Under the pieces are notes generated by a model. That model was not told where the DNA came from. It saw only the letters and a list, made by a program, of their open reading frames with translations, and searched no databases. A stretch of 6,771 nt of DNA, from assembly GCA_012799255.1 (NCBI GenBank), contig JAAZLQ010000382.1, positions 1-6,771 of the forward strand, read 5' to 3'. Position numbers and translations under genes: made by a program. Below, in pieces: positions 1-5,428 of this stretch (position 1 is the first letter of the stretch; the number at the start of each line of letters is the position of its first letter). Origin of the DNA: Bacillota bacterium (GTDB taxonomy: Bacteria; Bacillota_G; Limnochordia; DTU010).

Positions 1-1
1 C

Positions 2-1816
2 AAGGAAGCTGAGAAGGTTACTAAACAGTCACCCACTGAAGCTCAAAAGAAGGCAGGCAACTATTCCAAAGGGAAGGTTTCCATAAGGGGATTCCCAATA
101 TCAATAGAAAATCCTGTTGGGTCAATTCGTAGTGGTATTGATAAGGATGGTAATGAGTGGAGCAACACCACTAAACATACTTATGGATATTTCCGTGGAA
201 CAGTTGGTAAAGATGGCGACCCAATAGATGTATATCTTGGAGATAACTTTGATGACTTTGATGTGTATGTGATTGATCAAATTGATCCAACGACACGTGC
301 ATTTGACGAGCACAAAGTTATGTTCGGGTTCAATACACCTGAGGAGGCCAAGGAAGCATATTTAAGCGAGTTTGAAGATGGTTGGGGTGGATTTGGTAGT
401 ATTACTACCATGACATTAAAATACTTCCAAAAATGGCTTTATAATCGCACATTAACACAACGTCCTGCAAATAGGTTGAAATTACAGATAGGAAATTCCA
501 TTGTATCTATTGGTACTGTGAATAAAGAGCCTATTATTGCACATGCTTCAATGATGGAAGAAGTTGTGGAAGGTGTCACACTAAAGAACATACAATCACA
601 AATCCCAAAGGAATTCGATGTCCTTATTCTTGAGATTGGGAGTCCTGGTGGCAATGTATTAGAAGGCTTCCGTATAATGGAGTATCTTAATGGATTAAGT
701 GAGCAGGGTAAAAGTGTGGTTACTGTGGTGTCGGCGAATGCTTATAGTATTGCATCTCTGATTATGTTGGTGGCAGATTATAGAGTGATAAGCAACTATG
801 GAGAAGTGATGATTCATAACCCAATGGTTCCAACTCTACAGTTTGCAGATGCCTCCACACTTGAGAAGTATGCTTCAGAATTAAGAGATCTTGAAAACGT
901 ATTAGTTCAATTGTATTGCATGTTCACTGGATTAGAGCCAGAGGTTATTAAGGGTATGATGTCTAAAGAGACATTCATTGGACCTGATGAAGCCGTAGAA
1001 CTTGGATTCATGGACGAAGTATTAAATATGAACAAGAAGCCGTATGTGTCGGCTTCAAAGTCAACTAAACATAAAGTAATTAACATGTCAAAAACAATTA
1101 ATATACTGAGACGAGTCATCAGTATGGTAAATGGCAGTGAATTCATCAACCAGGTGTATGATACTGTTGATGGAGAATCTATTGAAATTTTTCAATCTGA
1201 CCCATCTGGGTATAAGGTAGGGGATAGAACAAGTGTAGAAGAAGGTATTTTCAAACTTTCTGATGGAACTATCAAAGTTGATGATTATATCATCGTAGAA
1301 ATTGATAAGTCTGCAGCCGAAGCACCCGCAGAAGCTCCTGTCGTAGAAACTCCAGTGAGTGAATTCAATGTAGGTCCTGCACCAAAGAAACCAGTAGCCG
1401 AAGAAGTCCCCACAAGGGAAGTTCCAGTAGCTGAAGAAACTAAAGTAGTGGAAACACCTGTAGAAACTCCAGTAAGTGAAGAAATTCCAGTGGAGGAAGA
1501 AGGTGTGGTAGCTAAATTGCAAGCCGTGGTAAGCGAAATGCAAGAAACCATCAAGGGTCTTCAGGAGAAAATCACCGAAATGGCCAACCAGAACATTGAA
1601 GAGAAAGTTGTAGAAATTTCAAATGAGTTGAACAAGATGAAAGCAGAGAATCAAGAATTTGAAGAAATGGCCACTGAAGCCATTGACAAGATTGCTTCTC
1701 ATGCTTCATCTGTCTGGAATAGTGGTAAACCAGAGACCCCACAAATCCCACAGGGTAATAGTATTTTTAAGAGAGCGTTGGCTGCAAAGAAACTTGCAAC
1801 AGCTCGTAACCAATAG
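2..1816 (+). CDS. InPase-ClpP-scaffold fusion: phage prohead protease (5' partial)
   Basis: The frame is open from the window edge, so the N-terminus is missing; 604 residues are visible. A GTG at 263 would cut through a domain and is not the start. Residues about 20-146 match the phage polyvalent InPase (inorganic-pyrophosphatase-fold) domain: IENPVGSIRSG, TYGYFRGT, then DGDPIDV (71-77), which fits the pyrophosphatase signature D-x-D-P-x-D, then FDEHKVMFGF. Residues about 160-342 are a ClpP-like (S14/S49-type) protease: GSPGG oxyanion loop (213-217), probable catalytic Ser249 in NAYSIASLI, His272 in VMIHNP, and Glu323 where ClpP has Asp, in KETFIGPDEAVELGF. Residues 437-499 are Pro/Glu-rich with repeated ETPVSE, followed by a predicted coiled coil (about 500-570) and a basic end, KRALAAKKLATARNQ. 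By analogy with lambda C/Nu3 and Mu I/Z, the protein probably cleaves and scaffolds the procapsid before maturation. It sits directly before the capsid gene. Whether InPase hydrolyses pyrophosphate is unknown. Confidence 0.88.
   Translation, partial: KEAEKVTKQSPTEAQKKAGNYSKGKVSIRGFPISIENPVGSIRSGIDKDGNEWSNTTKHTYGYFRGTVGKDGDPIDVYLGDNFDDFDVYVIDQIDPTTRAFDEHKVMFGFNTPEEAKEAYLSEFEDGWGGFGSITTMTLKYFQKWLYNRTLTQRPANRLKLQIGNSIVSIGTVNKEPIIAHASMMEEVVEGVTLKNIQSQIPKEFDVLILEIGSPGGNVLEGFRIMEYLNGLSEQGKSVVTVVSANAYSIASLIMLVADYRVISNYGEVMIHNPMVPTLQFADASTLEKYASELRDLENVLVQLYCMFTGLEPEVIKGMMSKETFIGPDEAVELGFMDEVLNMNKKPYVSASKSTKHKVINMSKTINILRRVISMVNGSEFINQVYDTVDGESIEIFQSDPSGYKVGDRTSVEEGIFKLSDGTIKVDDYIIVEIDKSAAEAPAEAPVVETPVSEFNVGPAPKKPVAEEVPTREVPVAEETKVVETPVETPVSEEIPVEEEGVVAKLQAVVSEMQETIKGLQEKITEMANQNIEEKVVEISNELNKMKAENQEFEEMATEAIDKIASHASSVWNSGKPETPQIPQGNSIFKRALAAKKLATARNQ
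1085..1816 (+). other. Possible internal start giving a separate scaffold protein
   Basis: An in-frame ATG at 1085, just after the protease domain ends, opens a 243-residue product starting MSKTINILRRVISMVNG. This looks like a natural N-terminus, and the product would hold only the small folded segment, the acidic Pro-rich linker and the coiled coil. Lambda (Nu3 within C) and Mu (Z within I) make their scaffold from such nested starts. The A-rich stretch before the ATG (AAACATAAAGTAATTAAC) suits Bacteroidota initiation, but there is no Shine-Dalgarno sequence. This is an inference from architecture, not shown by the sequence alone. Confidence 0.35.
1343..1480 (+). repeat. Imperfect repeats in the Pro/Glu-rich linker
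   Basis: The 21-nt element GTAGAAACTCCAGTRAGTGA(A) occurs at 1343-1363 and again at 1460-1480, coding VETPVSE both times. Shorter relatives (GAAGTTCCAGTAG, GAAACACCTGTAG, GAAATTCCAGTGG) lie between and after them. The linker is acidic and probably unstructured, joining the protease to the coiled-coil scaffold. Such repeats easily expand or shrink by slippage. Confidence 0.7.
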
Positions 1817-1829
1817 GTCAAAATTGACC
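1816..1829 (+). other. Small inverted repeat between protease and capsid genes
   Basis: GGTCAA-AA-TTGACC is a perfect 6-bp inverted repeat that begins on the last base of the upstream TAG stop codon. As RNA it would form a 5-bp stem with a four-A loop. No T-run follows, so it is not a rho-independent terminator. It may be an mRNA end-protection or processing element, or an operator half-site pair. The A-rich leader 1830-1854 then leads into the capsid start codon without a Shine-Dalgarno sequence. Confidence 0.4.
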
Positions 1830-1854
1830 ATTCAAACAATAATATAAAAACAAG

Positions 1855-2835
1855 ATGGCATTTAATGTAGGAAGTGCTCCTATTGGAGTATTAGCAAGAG
1901 CCTTGACAGGCAACGTATTTATTGAAAAATCATTGGCTTACATGAACGAAGGCGACAAAGATGGCTACAATGCTTATAAGCATGACATCCGCAATGTTCT
2001 TCGTGCACGCAGCGTCAATCCGGCTGCATCAGTGAGCAATACCAGTGAAAAGAAAGCATTCAAACGTACTTTGGCAGTCGTTGAATCGTTCGAAACTTTT
2101 GATCCGGCTGATTACCACCAATACTGGAGAGAATACCAGCCAGAGGGTGAATTTCAGTGGGAGGGTCTTCCAGCCGAAGTTCAGGCCACTTTGGAAGAAT
2201 TATTCTTGGGTAATGCTGCCGAAGCAGCTGAAGATGCATTGACTAATGGTAATGCAGATATTTCATTGACTGGTCTTATACCTCAGTTGGAATCTCCAGC
2301 CCTCACAAATCTTAATGGTGCTATGCCAACACCTCTTCAAGTTGTTGAAAATACTACCATTGGATATCGTAAATCATCTGCAGCAACCCTGACTGTTGAT
2401 AACATCTTTGACGAATTGGAATTGCTTATATCTAAGCAAAACCGAGCAATGCGTAAACGCCCAGGACGGAAGTTCATGGTGTCTAATGCAACTGCCGATC
2501 TTATAGCTCAAGCTCAAAGAAATCTTCAATACAAAGGTGTTGATATTACTGACGAAGGTGTAATGCGTTATGCAGGTTTCGAAATCGTAGCTAATCCTTC
2601 ATTCCCAGATGACGCCATTCTTTTGGCTTCTATGACTGGTGATTTCAAAACTGATGCTATCCAATTGGGTACTTCATTGAGCTCAGATTTCAATAACCTT
2701 ACAGTTGATCGTGTTTCTAACTTCGGTCGTGAGTGGGGTATGCTGTTGACTTTTGCACTTGACATCTTCCTGGTACGCCCAGAAGAAGTGTGCTATAGAA
2801 CTGCATCAGTTATTGCTGATGAACCTGCAACATAA
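1855..2835 (+). CDS. Major capsid protein, HK97 fold
   Basis: A 326-residue protein, within the usual HK97-type capsid size range, placed directly after the protease-scaffold gene as expected. Visible features are an N-arm (1-60), an E-loop-like segment rich in aromatics (FETFDPADYHQYWREY, 80-94), a helix-rich A/P region with a spine-helix-like stretch (NIFDELELLISKQNRAM, 183-199) followed by GRKFMVSN, then AGFEIVANPSFPDDAILL (240-257), and a closing region with VDRVSNFGREWGMLLTF. The start ATG at 1855 follows an A-rich leader. Arginine is often CGT/CGC here, while the fibre genes favour AGA/AGG; this suits high expression. The protein would form the icosahedral shell and be processed or expanded with the upstream protease. 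Its stop is TAA followed by C, and the same frame continues into an Ig-like domain (see 2836-3093). The family call is by pattern and gene order. Confidence 0.88.
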   Translation: MAFNVGSAPIGVLARALTGNVFIEKSLAYMNEGDKDGYNAYKHDIRNVLRARSVNPAASVSNTSEKKAFKRTLAVVESFETFDPADYHQYWREYQPEGEFQWEGLPAEVQATLEELFLGNAAEAAEDALTNGNADISLTGLIPQLESPALTNLNGAMPTPLQVVENTTIGYRKSSAATLTVDNIFDELELLISKQNRAMRKRPGRKFMVSNATADLIAQAQRNLQYKGVDITDEGVMRYAGFEIVANPSFPDDAILLASMTGDFKTDAIQLGTSLSSDFNNLTVDRVSNFGREWGMLLTFALDIFLVRPEEVCYRTASVIADEPAT

Positions 2836-2840
2836 CATAA
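2830..2840 (+). promoter_or_regulatory. Candidate stop-codon readthrough site at the capsid gene end
   Basis: The codons read ACA TAA CAT AAA. The TAA at 2833-2835 ends the capsid frame, yet the same frame continues at once into an intact domain. C in the +4 position is known to make bacterial termination less efficient than U. CATAA is repeated in tandem (2831-2835, 2836-2840); the second TAA is in another frame. Whether ribosomes read through, or whether the TAA is a mutation or sequencing error, cannot be told from this window. Confidence 0.4.
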
Positions 2841-3093
2841 AGTCACTTTTTCAGCTGGCGAAAACGGAACAGTGACTGCCACAGCTGATGGTGTAGCAAT
2901 TACAAGCCTTGATGAAGTCGCAGAAGGTAGTGATTTAGTATTTACAGCAGTACCTGAGTCAACATATAAAGTAGCATCTTGGACTCTTAATGGTGAAGTT
3001 GTTAGTGACAATGTTACTAATACCTTAACTGTTGAAAATATTAGTGCTCCGGTAGTAGTATCAGTTGCATTTGAATCAGCTGAATTAGATTAA
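2836..3093 (+). CDS. InlB-B-repeat/Ig-like domain, in frame after the capsid stop
   Basis: Eighty-five residues in the same frame as the capsid protein, starting HKVTFSAGENGTVTA directly after its TAA. The pattern (GTVTA, GSDLVFTAVP, YKVASWTLNGEVV, NTLTVENI, VVVSVAFE) is that of the divergent InlB B-repeat domain, a small beta-sandwich or beta-grasp-like adhesion module common in Bacteroidota and Firmicutes surface proteins. There is no ATG, GTG or TTG in frame between the stop and a GTG at 2872, and starting there would remove the first beta strand. The domain is thus best explained as a capsid C-terminal extension made by readthrough (412 residues in all), or as a former fusion split by a nonsense change. 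Ig-like domains on phage heads are known, in some phages through recoding, and can bind mucin glycans. It ends shortly before a strong terminator. Confidence 0.75.
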   Translation, partial: HKVTFSAGENGTVTATADGVAITSLDEVAEGSDLVFTAVPESTYKVASWTLNGEVVSDNVTNTLTVENISAPVVVSVAFESAELD

Positions 3094-3112
3094 TTAGTAT
3101 TTTAATACTAAT
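3093..3112 (+). other. AT-rich perfect inverted repeat
   Basis: ATTAGTATT-TT-AATACTAAT overlaps the last base of the Ig-like domain's stop codon. It could form a weak stem of about 8 bp in the mRNA, only 8 nt before the GC-rich terminator stem. It may act as an RNA 3'-end element or protein site; no function can be assigned. Confidence 0.5.
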
Positions 3113-3120
3113 CATATAAT

Positions 3121-3149
3121 GGGGGAGGGAATGATCCCTCCCCTTTTTT
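3121..3149 (+). terminator. Rho-independent terminator after the capsid block
   Basis: GGGGAGGGA (3122-3130) pairs perfectly with TCCCTCCCC (3135-3143) around an ATGA loop, and six T follow (3144-3149). This is a strong canonical intrinsic terminator. It lies 28 nt after the Ig-like domain's stop and 18 nt before the next start codon, so it separates the capsid block from the fibre block. It would cap capsid transcripts or lower expression of the genes behind it. On the opposite strand no T-run follows, so it acts in one direction only. Confidence 0.9.
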
Positions 3150-3167
3150 ATTTAATAAAGGGTAACA

Positions 3168-3740
3168 ATGAATTGTGATGATATAATCGTAGCAGGTATC
3201 TCTAAAGATTGTGCTTCTATTAATGCTCCGGTCGGTGCAGATAAGGATCTAATTCTCGTTAATTATGAGGATTTCGACTATGCTGGAACAGTGGATCCAT
3301 TGAATAGAGAAGCTGATGATACCAATAATAATATTGATGGCCTTACAGCTATCAAATTAAAACAAGGTGCAAAACAGTACACATTTGAAGGTACAGACTA
3401 TTCAGTTATCCCCTCCACAATTGGAGAGGTCAAAGAAACTGGCGATATGTGGTATGTACATTCAATAGGCTTTATTGTTTATTCTAAAAGAGCAGCCGAT
3501 AGGAGGACTCTTAGAGCACTTGGTAATTCACGTGTAATCGCTATCACTAAAGATCGTTCAACTGGATTGTATGAACTCTTCGGAATGGAACATGGTTTGA
3601 AGGTAGGAGAACTTTCCCGTGAATATGTAGGTAGTGAGAATTCAAACTTCTATTCTGTTACAATTCAGACACCAGATGTTGCAGTTGTACGTGAATCAGG
3701 TCTTCCTGAATTAGCTCTATCAATCGAAGTAGCAGAATAA
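3168..3740 (+). CDS. Phage structural protein, possible tail-tube-like or head/tail accessory protein (190 aa)
   Basis: I do not recognise a named family with certainty. The protein is soluble-looking, acidic and beta-rich, with no signal peptide or membrane segment. It opens MNCDDIIVAGISKDC, a type of start I associate with uncharacterised structural genes of Bacteroidales phages. Residues 96-180 (YVHSIGFIVYSKRAADRR to RESGLP) align without large gaps with residues 72-155 of the next gene, including the shared H-(S/A), N-x-x-V-I, LF, SV and RE-x-LP positions, so the two are likely paralogues. The start ATG at 3168 comes 18 nt after the terminator, with a modest AAAGGG about 5-10 nt upstream. 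It is first in a four-gene run that ends in fibre genes. A tail-tube-like, baseplate-like or head-decoration role is possible; choosing between them needs structure prediction. Confidence 0.6.
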   Translation: MNCDDIIVAGISKDCASINAPVGADKDLILVNYEDFDYAGTVDPLNREADDTNNNIDGLTAIKLKQGAKQYTFEGTDYSVIPSTIGEVKETGDMWYVHSIGFIVYSKRAADRRTLRALGNSRVIAITKDRSTGLYELFGMEHGLKVGELSREYVGSENSNFYSVTIQTPDVAVVRESGLPELALSIEVAE

Positions 3741-3741
3741 T

Positions 3742-4563
3742 ATGATATGTACAGATAAACTCCTGAAGGGTATTAAGAAATCCAGTTGCCCCCAAGATAT
3801 CCTTCGGGGTTTTTCTGGATTAATCAGGGTGTATGACTGGAGAGGGTTTAATAAATTTAAACCCGACCCAGAATACATGGATTATATAGAGATTGAGGCT
3901 GTTAAATACATACAACCGTCATCCACACCAGAAGAACGAGAGGACAACGTAACAGTTTTTTCACACGCAGTCACATTCTTGATTGATAACCAAGGTGACG
4001 ATGTACTGGATTTGCTTTCTGCTTATGTGAACATTCCAGTGATAATCGAGCTTCAGTTAGAAGAGAATGAGGATAAGTTTTTGAGATTATTTGAATCTAC
4101 AGGCGCAAAGATGAAGCCAACAGTAGAGTTTCATGGTTCAAAATCAGGAATGGTTTCAGTAGAGTGTACCCACTATGATCCTACAATACGTGAAGAAAGA
4201 TTGCCGACCTTATCGGATGAACCCTATAATAGGTTTTATTATAACTGGTATGGAAATAGTACTGGTATCCCTACAACAGAAGCAGAAATAAGAGACCTTA
4301 CACCAACATTCAACAATTCATTCGCACTTAATACAGGGGATGAAAATACTGTATTCATTATCGCAATACCATCCACTAAGAATCTTTTAAGTGTGTTTGA
4401 TAAAGATGCAATGAATGTAAATTTAACAGCGATCTATAATTTGTCTGGGACAGTTACAAATGTGCCAGATGGTCAGGGGAATTTAGTTACATATAAAGTA
4501 TATGCAATGAAAATTTCAATACCTTATAGATCCAATCATAAACATTTAGTAACAATATCGTAA
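3742..4563 (+). CDS. Two-domain structural protein linking virion to fibres (273 aa)
   Basis: The start ATG lies one nucleotide after the previous stop (TAATATG), which indicates translational coupling. Residues 1-155 (MICTDKLLKGIKK to IREERLP) look like a divergent copy of the preceding protein. Residues about 185-273 form a separate beta-rich domain, LTPTFNNSFALNTGDENTVF followed by LLSVFDKDAMNVNLTAIYNL and ending SNHKHLVTIS, a type I recall from fibre-associated proteins of Bacteroidales phages. No signal peptide or membrane helix is visible. The plausible role is an adaptor: one domain packs with the 190-aa protein and the other presents or anchors the fibre proteins encoded next. The exact place on the virion, tail tip or head, cannot be told from sequence. 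The C-terminal domain assignment is from memory. Confidence 0.6.
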   Translation: MICTDKLLKGIKKSSCPQDILRGFSGLIRVYDWRGFNKFKPDPEYMDYIEIEAVKYIQPSSTPEEREDNVTVFSHAVTFLIDNQGDDVLDLLSAYVNIPVIIELQLEENEDKFLRLFESTGAKMKPTVEFHGSKSGMVSVECTHYDPTIREERLPTLSDEPYNRFYYNWYGNSTGIPTTEAEIRDLTPTFNNSFALNTGDENTVFIIAIPSTKNLLSVFDKDAMNVNLTAIYNLSGTVTNVPDGQGNLVTYKVYAMKISIPYRSNHKHLVTIS

Positions 4564-4564
4564 T

Positions 4565-5425
4565 ATGAGTTTAGAACTTCCATTTGGGATTAGACCAGTT
4601 GTCCCACTATCAAATGTAGATGAGAGATATGGTCCATATCAATCAGTAGAAGATGCCTTAATAGGTACACAAGGTACAAGAGTTATTGGATTAACTGTGG
4701 GCGTGATAGAAAATGGTATTGTTGTAGAATATTGGTTTAGGTCTGGGATTTCAGATGAAGACTTGACTCTCAAGGTAGTTGGTGGGAAAGAACAGCAATC
4801 AACTCCAACATACACCCACATTTCGCTAACGAATTATTCCCCAAATGAGGATATAATGCCAGCAGCAGGAGAAGTGAGGGTTGGAGACATGATCTGGAAA
4901 ACAAAGAATGAAACATGGAATGATGGAGGCGATGGCATTTATTACCCAAATGGAGATCCATTGAATGAAAGTGGTTATGGGCTACTCTATACTGCTGAAG
5001 CTACAGAGAGGTTATTGGCAGACAATCCAGGGTATAGGCTACCAACCACACACGATATGTTGAAATTTTTGGATTACCTTGAAATCCTAAACGAAACCAC
5101 AGCCCAATATTCTCTCATTGCAAATAAGATTTCATCTGATGATAATGATTTATGGTGGCATGAAAATGATGCCACAAACGAATTAGGGTTAGGATTTGTT
5201 CCTGCAGGATACGCCCGCATAAATAATGGAGAATTATCGTACACTTTGTTTAAGGTGTATTCTTCATTTTGGGTTAATAATGGAGAATATTTTTATGCAG
5301 ATACGATAGCGTTGTTCATTGCTAATAGCTTGATCCTTTCCATTGGGAAACCAGGGTACATATGGCCTCCAAATAGTGACAATAGAAATGGGGCACACAC
5401 AGTAAGATTAATAAAAGACATCTAA
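4565..5425 (+). CDS. Fibre protein with FISUMP/DUF1566-like C-type-lectin-fold domain (286 aa)
   Basis: It starts one nucleotide after the previous stop. Residues 1-72 (LPFGIRPVVPLSN, GPYQSVEDAL, VEYWFRSGISDEDL) form an N-terminal module found on Bacteroidales phage fibre proteins, probably for attachment. Residues about 98-286 match the FISUMP/DUF1566 type, which has a C-type-lectin-like fold: VGDMIWKTKNETW, YYPNG, GLLYTAEA, GYRLPTTHDMLKFLDYL (156-172), ELGLGFVPAGYARINNG (206-222), YSSFWVNN and the closing NGAHTVRLIKDI. In this fold the C-terminal part forms the ligand-binding face, which makes this a receptor- or glycan-binding protein. Domains of this type are frequent targets of diversity-generating retroelements, and the C-terminal codons fit that idea weakly (see findings). 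Full length, with no frameshift. Confidence 0.75.
   Translation: MSLELPFGIRPVVPLSNVDERYGPYQSVEDALIGTQGTRVIGLTVGVIENGIVVEYWFRSGISDEDLTLKVVGGKEQQSTPTYTHISLTNYSPNEDIMPAAGEVRVGDMIWKTKNETWNDGGDGIYYPNGDPLNESGYGLLYTAEATERLLADNPGYRLPTTHDMLKFLDYLEILNETTAQYSLIANKISSDDNDLWWHENDATNELGLGFVPAGYARINNGELSYTLFKVYSSFWVNNGEYFYADTIALFIANSLILSIGKPGYIWPPNSDNRNGAHTVRLIKDI
5267..5425 (+). other. Candidate variable region at the lectin C-terminus
   Basis: Codons 235-286 cover the part of a C-type-lectin-like domain that varies in retroelement targets. From 5315 to 5344, nine of ten codons end in C or T (TTC ATT GCT AAT AGC TTG ATC CTT TCC ATT), as adenine-directed changes in AAY template codons would leave, and they encode an unusual hydrophobic run in place of the polar residues usual there. 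No template repeat, no obvious GC-rich end marker and no reverse transcriptase lie in this window, so this is only a hypothesis. Confidence 0.25.
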
Positions 5426-5428
5426 GAT

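Noticed and set aside
1088..1543. 151-codon open frame on the minus strand across the Pro/Glu-rich linker
   Set aside because: It mirrors the low-complexity repeat region of the fusion gene on the other strand; its product is an odd aromatic/Ser-rich sequence with no known motif, and the sense gene is well supported.
1285..1554. 89-codon minus-strand frame rich in Thr/Ser/Gly
   Set aside because: Shadow of the GTAGAA/CCAGTA repeats of the linker; no independent start or neighbour context.
1814..1816. TAG stop recoding, as in some gut phages with altered genetic codes
   Set aside because: Reading through this TAG meets another in-frame TAG within about 55 nt, in the wrong frame for the capsid gene, and no other gene here has internal TAG codons.
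263..1816. Protease gene starting at GTG 263
   Set aside because: The same frame is open to the window edge and codes the N-terminal half of the InPase domain, including DGDPIDV, so the gene starts upstream of the window.
2833..2835. General reassignment of TAA to an amino acid as the explanation of the capsid/Ig-domain layout
   Set aside because: Other genes in the window end cleanly at TAA (3093, 3740, 4563, 5425) just before the next start, so TAA works as a stop here.
2830..2840. Ribosome hop from ACA at 2830 to ACA at 2835 as a way past the stop
   Set aside because: Landing on the second ACA puts the next codon at another TAA (2838-2840), so the hop would still terminate.
2872..3093. 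Independent small gene starting at GTG 2872
   Set aside because: It would drop the first 12 residues, including the first strand of the domain, and there is no recognisable initiation signal before the GTG.
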